A DNA stretch of 6,227 nt from an uncultured Campylobacter sp. (GTDB lineage: Bacteria; Campylobacterota; Campylobacteria; Campylobacterales; Campylobacteraceae). Numbering within the stretch: the stretch's first letter is position 1; the number at the start of each line of letters is the position of its first letter. Of the stretch, positions 1 to 3,942 are shown one piece after another. The notes under the pieces were generated by a model that ran no database searches, had not been told where the DNA came from, and saw only the letters and a list, made by a program, of their open reading frames with translations. The stretch lies in contig NZ_CALIJF010000238.1 in NCBI RefSeq assembly GCF_938018035.1, positions 1-6,227 of the forward strand, in the 5' to 3' direction. The position numbers were made by a program, and so were the translations under genes.

Positions 1-81
1 TTGATCCTTAGTACGGGCGCTGGAAGTGGGTGCATGAACTACGGAGTAGGGGTTTTGGAGGTTGTAAAGCAAAAAGAATAA
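1..81 (+). CDS. cas6: Probable Cas6 crRNA endoribonuclease, C-terminal end only (partial)
   Basis: The reading frame is open from the first base to TAA at 79-81, giving the last 26 residues of a protein whose start lies outside the window. The tail contains GAGSGCMNYGVGVLEVV, which fits the glycine-rich loop near the C-terminus of Cas6 proteins (G-h-G, a short spacer, G-h-G, then a final beta strand). The spacer here is six residues, where five is the common form. Cas6 cuts the CRISPR repeat RNA to make mature crRNA and in type I-B often stands directly upstream of cas8b, as here. The catalytic residues are outside the window. The call rests on a short motif plus context. A TnpB-type tail was considered and is less likely beside cas8b. 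Confidence 0.6.
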   Translation: MILSTGAGSGCMNYGVGVLEVVKQKE

Positions 82-99
82 GGTCACAACCTTTAAAAC
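52..99 (+). terminator. Possible stem-loop overlapping the cas6 stop
   Basis: Bases 52-65 can pair with 86-99 as a 14-bp stem with two G-U pairs around a 20-base loop. The strongest part is AGGTTGT (59-65) with ACAACCT (86-92). It straddles the cas6 stop codon. A run of three T follows the strong core, but there is no long T tract, so it is at best a weak terminator and could be an RNA-processing or stability element. It competes with the 73-84/124-135 pairing. Confidence 0.35.
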
Positions 100-135
100 A
101 ATAATTTTAAATCCCAGCGGGAAACCTTATTCTTT
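73..135 (+). repeat. 12-bp inverted repeat spanning the cas6 end
   Basis: AAAGAATAAGGT (73-84) is perfectly complementary to ACCTTATTCTTT (124-135), leaving a 39-base interval. That interval contains a small hairpin TCCC-AGC-GGGA at 112-122. The left arm contains the cas6 stop and lies in the loop of the 52-99 stem, so the two structures form a switch or a pseudoknot rather than one simple hairpin. Function is unknown. Confidence 0.6.
88..103 (+). repeat. 16-base direct repeat, copy 1
   Basis: AACCTTTAAAACAATA occurs here, seven bases after the cas6 stop, and again at 181-196, a period of 93 bases. Allowing a 2-base gap, similarity continues for about 8 more bases (ATTTTAAA here, ATTTGACA at copy 2). 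The spacing is too long for a CRISPR repeat-spacer unit. It could be a relic of a local duplication, a protein-binding iteron or a degenerate repeat. Confidence 0.8.
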
Positions 136-180
136 GATCTGCATTATAGTACAATTTTTATCAAAATAAAATGGCACTTG

Positions 181-196
181 AACCTTTAAAACAATA
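181..196 (+). repeat. 16-base direct repeat, copy 2, next to the -35 box
   Basis: This is the second exact copy of AACCTTTAAAACAATA. It ends four bases before the TTGACA box at 201-206, so a protein or guide RNA bound here would be well placed to control that promoter. Confidence 0.8.
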
Positions 197-200
197 TAAT

Positions 201-229
201 TTGACATATATTTTATTTTGTATTATAAT
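201..229 (+). promoter_or_regulatory. Perfect sigma-70 consensus promoter
   Basis: TTGACA at 201-206 and TATAAT at 224-229 are both exact consensus hexamers with the optimal 17-base spacer. Transcription should start near 236. Campylobacter promoters usually lack a good -35 box, so a perfect one is notable and predicts unusually strong, unregulated transcription unless something represses it. It immediately precedes a ribosome-binding site and the small ORF at 253-330. It may also supply a leader of about 285 bases for cas8b. Confidence 0.8.
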
Positions 230-240
230 GAGGTAACAAT

Positions 241-246
241 AAGGGG
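241..246 (+). promoter_or_regulatory. Ribosome-binding site for the mini-ORF
   Basis: AAGGGG lies six bases before the TTG at 253 and about five bases after the predicted transcription start. The short leader has the proportions of a normal bacterial mRNA, which supports real translation of the following ORF. Confidence 0.55.
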
Positions 247-252
247 TTATAT

Positions 253-330
253 TTGAAAACTAAAAAAGTTCTTAATCGCACGGGAAATACATATTGTGCA
301 TTTTGTGTATATTTTTTAGCCCTATCGTAG
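253..330 (+). CDS. 25-residue small ORF, candidate CreT-like toxin or leader peptide
   Basis: A TTG start six bases after AAGGGG opens a 25-codon ORF ending in TAG at 328-330. The product has a basic N-terminus (MKTKKVLNRTG) and a hydrophobic, Cys-containing C-terminal half (YCAFCVYFLALS). Several codons are G/C-ending forms that look rare in the neighbouring cas genes (CGC, ACG, GCC, TCG). I recognise no family. The consensus promoter, ribosome-binding site and tiny ORF between cas6 and cas8b parallel creT of haloarchaeal type I-B loci. There the small RNA is toxic through tRNA sequestration rather than through its peptide. It could equally be a leader peptide or a chance ORF. Confidence 0.4.
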   Translation: MKTKKVLNRTGNTYCAFCVYFLALS

Positions 331-340
331 ATGTTAAAAT

Positions 341-356
341 ATTTGACATAAATTTT
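341..356 (+). other. Promoter-copy segment, candidate pseudo-spacer
   Basis: This segment matches 15 of 16 bases of 199-214, the stretch carrying the TTGACA box. The first ten bases (ATTTGACATA) are identical, the eleventh differs, and the next five are identical. No -10 hexamer sits at 16-18 bases downstream, so it is not a working second promoter. A seed-length match to the promoter of an adjacent small gene is what a CreA-type guide would carry. No clear type I-B repeat handle precedes it (the bases before it are GTTAAAAT), which weakens the reading. Confidence 0.4.
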
Positions 357-446
357 GGGCAGATAGAGTTCAGTATTTATTGCAATTAGTTTTTGAATCA
401 CAATAAAATATGCCTCTTAATGCCTTAATCTTATTCTGATTTCAAA

Positions 447-463
447 TCTAGAATAATTTTAGA
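447..463. repeat. 17-base near-palindrome upstream of cas8b
   Basis: TCTAGAATAATTTTAGA is symmetrical around base 455 apart from one position (G/T), and ends 57 bases before the cas8b start. It could be a dimeric repressor site. In an AT-rich gap such a palindrome can also arise by chance. Confidence 0.3.
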
Positions 464-520
464 AATATTTAAGTAAAATGGTCGTAAAATTAACTAAAAT
501 ACTTAAGGTAAAAATAAAAT

Positions 521-1915
521 ATGGGATTAGCTCATAAACTCTATAAAATTGGCAGCCTGCTAAGTGACGACGATGTTAAGGCTATGATTAAAAGTTCCAA
601 TTTTAAGGATAGTGACCATATAACTTTGGCTATTGATTTTAAAATTGAGAACGGGAGGCTTCTTAGTACTCCAAAACTATCACGAACTTCATTAGATACC
701 ATAAAAACATTTTTTACAAAAAAGATAGGTGGAACTAGTAATTCATATTATTTATACCCTAACTACGAGTATCAAAACGAAAAAGATTTATATAAAAAAT
801 TCCAAGCTATTTCGCATACTTTACAAAATTCCATTTTAATCTATTCAAATCCACAAAATCATAGTTTAGCAAAGATTGTTTTTGATTATATAGATAACTA
901 CAAAAATGATGAACTTGGGTTAAAAGACTTTAAGCAAGGCGATTATTTTCTGATTTTACTTATAAATGGCAAAAGTTTTTATGAGCTCATGCCGGAAGTT
1001 CTGCAAAATTATATTAATGAATTGGTAAAGCCTCATATAGAGGACAAAAAAGGGAACGCTTTTTTAAAGGAGCAGATAGATATTGTTACCCAAGAAAAAG
1101 AACCTTGTGGGTATGATCCGAATGTCAAGTTTTTTACTATGGATAACTATGATGATAAATTTAAAGAGCAATCCATAATCCGTCTTCCTATGTCAAAAAA
1201 TACGGCAAAATCGGTCAAAAAAGGCTGGATGTATGCGATAAACAATCTTAAATTTTATTACAAAGGATTAGAATATATAATAATTCCGTCTATGGTAGAT
1301 TTTAACGAAGATATTTTTAAGGAAATGATAAATTTTCTTGAGAAATCAAATACTTTAAGTGATGAAGCTGCTAGGGAAGAGAGCTTTATTAGAAAATTGA
1401 ATAAGCAAATAGAAAATTTCAAATATATTAATAGTTTTACGCTCGATATATTCTTTACGGAGGTGAATGTTACCAATTTATCTGTTAAAATATTTGCTAC
1501 TCTTGAAGATGTTTTGCCAAGCAGGATAAGAAAGGTAGTGAATTTGATGCAAGAAGAACATATTACGGATGCTATGAAACGATTTCAAGGCGAGGATGAT
1601 GATATTAGATTTGTATATTTAAAGGATTATTTTAGGATTACGGAACAGTTTGCTATATCTACAAATAGCATTGCAAATTTGAAAAATAAAATTTTACAAG
1701 AAAAAATATATTTAGCAAAATTGCTTTTAGGATATTTAAAAATAGGTTATCTCGAAGTTTTAAAGCGTTTTGAGCACTTTAGAGAGTTTGACGGTGAAAA
1801 TAAAAGTAAATTGAAAGATGGTATAAAAGAGTGGATAATGTATCCGAATGTTTTTGTAGAAAGCGAAAACAAGGTTTTAAAATTTTTAAAAGATATAAAT
1901 GCAATAAGGATGTAG
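521..1915 (+). CDS. cas8b: Cas8b (Csh1/TM1802-type) large subunit of type I-B Cascade
   Basis: This 464-residue protein should be the large subunit of the I-B effector, which recognises the PAM and helps unwind target DNA. The recognisable part is residues about 190-256: KEPCGYDP, KFFTMDNYDDKF, then KKGWMYAINNLKFYYKGLEYIIIP, matching the Csh1 pattern of a zinc-finger-like insert followed by a 'nlkf...gl.y.iiP' segment. The family's CxxC pairs are missing: C196 is the only cysteine in the protein. The C-terminal helical domain normally part of Csh1 is encoded by the next gene, so this protein is shorter than the usual fused form. The ATG is preceded by AAGG at 505-508, spaced rather far (12 bases). 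Its TAG stop is followed one base later by the next start. Family call is firm; its fine mechanism here is inferred. Confidence 0.85.
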   Translation: MGLAHKLYKIGSLLSDDDVKAMIKSSNFKDSDHITLAIDFKIENGRLLSTPKLSRTSLDTIKTFFTKKIGGTSNSYYLYPNYEYQNEKDLYKKFQAISHTLQNSILIYSNPQNHSLAKIVFDYIDNYKNDELGLKDFKQGDYFLILLINGKSFYELMPEVLQNYINELVKPHIEDKKGNAFLKEQIDIVTQEKEPCGYDPNVKFFTMDNYDDKFKEQSIIRLPMSKNTAKSVKKGWMYAINNLKFYYKGLEYIIIPSMVDFNEDIFKEMINFLEKSNTLSDEAAREESFIRKLNKQIENFKYINSFTLDIFFTEVNVTNLSVKIFATLEDVLPSRIRKVVNLMQEEHITDAMKRFQGEDDDIRFVYLKDYFRITEQFAISTNSIANLKNKILQEKIYLAKLLLGYLKIGYLEVLKRFEHFREFDGENKSKLKDGIKEWIMYPNVFVESENKVLKFLKDINAIRM

Positions 1916-1916
1916 A

Positions 1917-2339
1917 ATGGAACTTTTTTCTGAATATTTTGAAAAATTATTGCTTGAGCAACCCTATTATTTTGAGAATGGCTTAATAAAAGGAGCTTAT
2001 TTAATAGGCGCTTATTCAAAAGGTATTATCGATAGTTCGTATAATCCTAACGGGAAAGTTGTAAAAAAGAACGAAACGTTTAAAAAATGGTTATCGACCA
2101 AAAGAATAACGGAATCAAATTTAAAAGCTATTTTTAATAAAGCAACCTATTTTGAGAAGCTATTTAGTCTAAATACTCCCAAAAACAATGATTTATCACA
2201 ATTAGTTACCACTTATTTTATATATCCAAAAAATATAAGAGTAGCTCAACAGGAGATTTCTTTTGCTTTCATTAAGGGGTTTAATGATTATGCAAAATTT
2301 AAAAAAGAAAATCAAAAACAAGGAGAAGACAATGAGTGA
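1917..2339 (+). CDS. cas11: Cas11-like small subunit (detached Cas8b/Csh1 C-terminal domain)
   Basis: This is a 140-residue, mostly helical, lysine-rich protein. Residues about 25-85 (KGAYLIGAYSKGIID, then KKWLSTKRITESNLKAIFNKATYFEKL) resemble the C-terminal region of Csh1, where 'fllG.lvg.l...Q' is followed by a helical bundle with a conserved 'l...f..a..kL' run. In type I-B this region acts as the small subunit lining the Cascade belly, often made from an internal start inside cas8b. Here it is a separate gene with its own AAGGA (1906-1910) six bases before ATG, in a different frame from cas8b. An in-frame TAA at 1905-1907 rules out an earlier start. It overlaps the cas7 start by 8 bases. 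Assignment rests on pattern memory and position; an unrelated small I-B protein is the alternative. Confidence 0.65.
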   Translation: MELFSEYFEKLLLEQPYYFENGLIKGAYLIGAYSKGIIDSSYNPNGKVVKKNETFKKWLSTKRITESNLKAIFNKATYFEKLFSLNTPKNNDLSQLVTTYFIYPKNIRVAQQEISFAFIKGFNDYAKFKKENQKQGEDNE

Positions 2340-3202
2340 GTTGGCAAAGCATAGTGAAATTTTATTTTTATGGGATGCAAAAATGACTAATCCTAACGGC
2401 GACATGCTAAACGATAATGCACCAAGATACGATGAATAGAAAAGCCGTCGTTAGCGATGTTAGAGTAAAAAGAACGATCAGGGATGATCTGCAATATAGA
2501 AAAGGTAAAACCGTATTTGTAAATAACGCAGAGCAGGTACAATCGGCAGAAACCAGATTTACTGAGTTGAAGAGTACTTTAAATGAAAAAGATGATAAAA
2601 AAGTTTTTTTAAGCTGCATTGATAATAGACTTTTTGGGGGAGTGGCACCCAAAAGCAATCTTCAAATTATAGGTACAGTGCAATTTTCTTGGGCTAAATC
2701 ACTAAATGAAACAGAGACTATTTTATCACAAGGAACCGGCGCTTTCGGTAAAGACAATAGCTTAAATAAGACATTTAGAACTGATAATTATATACCTTAT
2801 GGGCTGTTTGCAATGTATGGTACTATAAATTCTCTAAGTGCCGATAAAACGAATGCGAGCGAAGAAGATGTTGCCGATATGCTTGATTCTATGTGGCAAG
2901 GCACCAAGTTGCTCAACACTAGGAGTAAAGTCGGACAAAAACCAAGAATGCTTATAAGGGTTATCTACAAAGATACTTATATGATAGGGCTACTTGATGA
3001 GCTTGTAAATATAGATAATGAGAACTCTCAACAGCTTCGTACTTTTAGCGAATGTGAATTAAATTTCTCGGCTCTTTTAAGATCGTTAAAAAATATGAGC
3101 CAAAAAATAGAAAAAGTAGTAGTTTTTTATGATGATTCGGCTAAAAAGTATCTGGATAATTTTAAAGATTTAAATATAAATTTAGAGGCCAAAGAACTGT
3201 AA
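2332..3202 (+). pseudogene. cas7: cas7 (Csh2) Cascade backbone gene, frameshifted after codon 35
   Basis: Translation from ATG 2332, six bases after AAGGAG (2320-2325), gives MSELAKHSEILFLWDAKMTN followed by PNGDMLNDNAPRYDE, the standard Csh2 N-terminus, and stops at TAG 2437-2439. The rest of Csh2 continues in the next frame, resuming at MNRKAVVSDVRVKRTIRD (2432 onward) and ending in TAA 3200-3202. Intact Cas7 coats the crRNA as the repeated backbone of Cascade. The family pattern 'PR.DE..gKA.V.DVR.KR' is matched without a gap if five bases are restored at 2431-2439, giving a 291-residue protein of normal length. The lost unit could be one copy of a tandem ATGAA. The stop overlaps the cas5 start (TAATG). 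A real mutation, a phase-variable state and a sequencing error cannot be separated from the sequence alone. Confidence 0.85.
2417..3202 (+). CDS. cas7: Cas7 (Csh2) downstream fragment, main open frame
   Basis: This is the longer open part of the disrupted cas7 and could be reached by re-initiation at ATG 2417 or, more naturally, at ATG 2432, which overlaps the upstream stop. No good ribosome-binding site is visible before either. From 2417 the 261 residues contain the conserved Csh2 segments SDVRVKRTIRD (13-23), CIDNRLFGG (67-75), TVQFSWAKSLN (87-97), YIPYGLFAMYGTIN (125-138) and NTRSKVGQKPRMLIRVIY (167-184). It lacks the N-terminal beta strand EILFLWDAK and the NPNGD loop that belong to the RRM-like core, so a protein made from here alone should not assemble normally. 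Confidence 0.6.
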   Translation: MHQDTMNRKAVVSDVRVKRTIRDDLQYRKGKTVFVNNAEQVQSAETRFTELKSTLNEKDDKKVFLSCIDNRLFGGVAPKSNLQIIGTVQFSWAKSLNETETILSQGTGAFGKDNSLNKTFRTDNYIPYGLFAMYGTINSLSADKTNASEEDVADMLDSMWQGTKLLNTRSKVGQKPRMLIRVIYKDTYMIGLLDELVNIDNENSQQLRTFSECELNFSALLRSLKNMSQKIEKVVVFYDDSAKKYLDNFKDLNINLEAKEL

Positions 3203-3942
3203 TGTTTGCATTTAAAATTTGGGGTAAATTTGCTTGTTTTAGAGATCCTTTGGGGATTAGTCAAAATATCACTTTACCCATCCCTCCAAAAACTACGGTT
3301 TGTGGTATGTTGGCAGCTGTACTTGGCATAGATAACTATTTAAATGATGATAGATTTGACGACTTTAAATATAGCGTAATCCCATGTACTCCTATTTTGA
3401 AAAAGAGTTTTTCACAAAATTATATAAACGACTATACTAAATTTACAAAGTCTCATCTAAATAGTTTGCTTAAATTTGATATGCAAAAAATCTCGCTTGG
3501 TTTGCGTGACAATAGAGCTCCTCAAAAACCAATAAATAGAGAACTCTTGATTTATCCTAAGTATATAATTTTTATTGATAAATTTAAGCTCGAAGACGAA
3601 GCGATTCATAATCTGAAAAATAGAATTTGTAAATTTTCATTTTATCTTGGCAATAGCGAATTCGCGGGCAATTTCGAATTCATAGAAATAACAAAATACG
3701 AAGAGAAAAAATTTGATGAAATAAATATAGATTCGTTCGTGCTTCAAGATGACGTAAAAAATATAGATTTTGAAGAAGGTATTTTATATTCTCCGATTAG
3801 TTTTGCGAGTACTTTAACGCCAGAGAGGTCTCCTGCTTCTGGCGTAAATTTAATATTATCCAACAAGCAAATAAAAGCTAGAGATGTTAAGATTTACGAG
3901 ATAGTTTGCGTTGATGAAATTTATCATTGTAGATTTGTATAA
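3202..3942 (+). CDS. cas5: Cas5 (type I-B, Cas5b/Cas5h) Cascade subunit
   Basis: This 246-residue RAMP-fold protein would cap the Cascade complex by holding the 5' handle of the crRNA next to Cas8b. The N-terminus is diagnostic: FKIWGKFACFRDPLGISQNITLPIPPKTTVCGMLAAVLG (residues 4-42), with the family's 'G..A.Fr.P......tlpiPpktt..G.l.a.lG' pattern. Further conserved pieces are INRELLIYPKYIIFI (111-125) and FSFYLGNSEFAGNFEFIEI (145-163), then a C-terminal 'SFASTLTPERSPASG' strand-loop near 200-214. Length is normal. Its ATG shares an A with the cas7 stop and its TAA shares an A with the cas3 start, so translation is probably coupled on both sides; the upstream cas7 frameshift could lower its expression. 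Confidence 0.92.
   Translation: MFAFKIWGKFACFRDPLGISQNITLPIPPKTTVCGMLAAVLGIDNYLNDDRFDDFKYSVIPCTPILKKSFSQNYINDYTKFTKSHLNSLLKFDMQKISLGLRDNRAPQKPINRELLIYPKYIIFIDKFKLEDEAIHNLKNRICKFSFYLGNSEFAGNFEFIEITKYEEKKFDEINIDSFVLQDDVKNIDFEEGILYSPISFASTLTPERSPASGVNLILSNKQIKARDVKIYEIVCVDEIYHCRFV

Larger units (their letters stand above)
82..520. other. Long cas6-cas8b intergenic region with promoter, mini-ORF and repeats
   Basis: This 439-base gap stands out in an operon where later junctions are one base or overlapping. It holds a 16-base direct repeat pair, two mutually exclusive stem possibilities around the cas6 stop, a perfect consensus promoter, a 25-codon ORF with its own ribosome-binding site, a partial copy of the promoter, and a near-palindrome before cas8b. 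These are listed separately. No tRNA, rRNA or CRISPR array was seen. The 62-codon reverse-strand frame spanning 213-401 has no visible ribosome-binding site or family resemblance and is not called. I could not define a convincing local promoter for cas8b, so cas8b may be read from the promoter at 201-229 or from cas6 read-through. Confidence 0.75.

Noticed and set aside
1..81. C-terminal tail of an IS605-type TnpB, with a downstream guide RNA scaffold
   Set aside because: The tail ILSTGAGSGC loosely recalls TnpB endings, and hairpins follow it, but the GxG...GxG-VLEVV pattern and the position directly before cas8b fit Cas6 better, and no transposon end motif was recognised.
228..236. ATG AGG TAA minigene, which would resemble a tRNA-depleting mini-ORF
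   Set aside because: It begins inside the -10 box, upstream of the expected transcription start, so this promoter cannot produce a transcript that includes it.
343..371. Second promoter built on TTGACA at 343-348
   Set aside because: No -10-like hexamer occurs 16-18 bases downstream; the sequence there is GAGTTC.
213..401. 62-codon reverse-strand ORF in the cas6-cas8b gap
   Set aside because: No ribosome-binding site, no recognisable family, AT-rich random composition, and it overlaps the better supported forward promoter and mini-ORF.
82..520. CRISPR array or leader in the gap
   Set aside because: Only two copies of a 16-base repeat at a 93-base interval; there is no regular repeat-spacer pattern and no type I-B repeat ending such as ATTGAAAC at regular spacing.
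1258..2405. Reverse-strand ORFs of 67-90 codons opposite cas8b, the small-subunit gene and the cas7 start
   Set aside because: They are shadows of well supported forward genes, with hydrophobic serine/leucine/phenylalanine-rich translations typical of antisense frames in AT-rich DNA.
2431..2440. Programmed +1 frameshift producing full Cas7
   Set aside because: GAA TAG lacks a slippery run or an upstream Shine-Dalgarno-like stimulator, Cas7 is not known to use recoding, and the joined product would be two residues short of the family's spacing.
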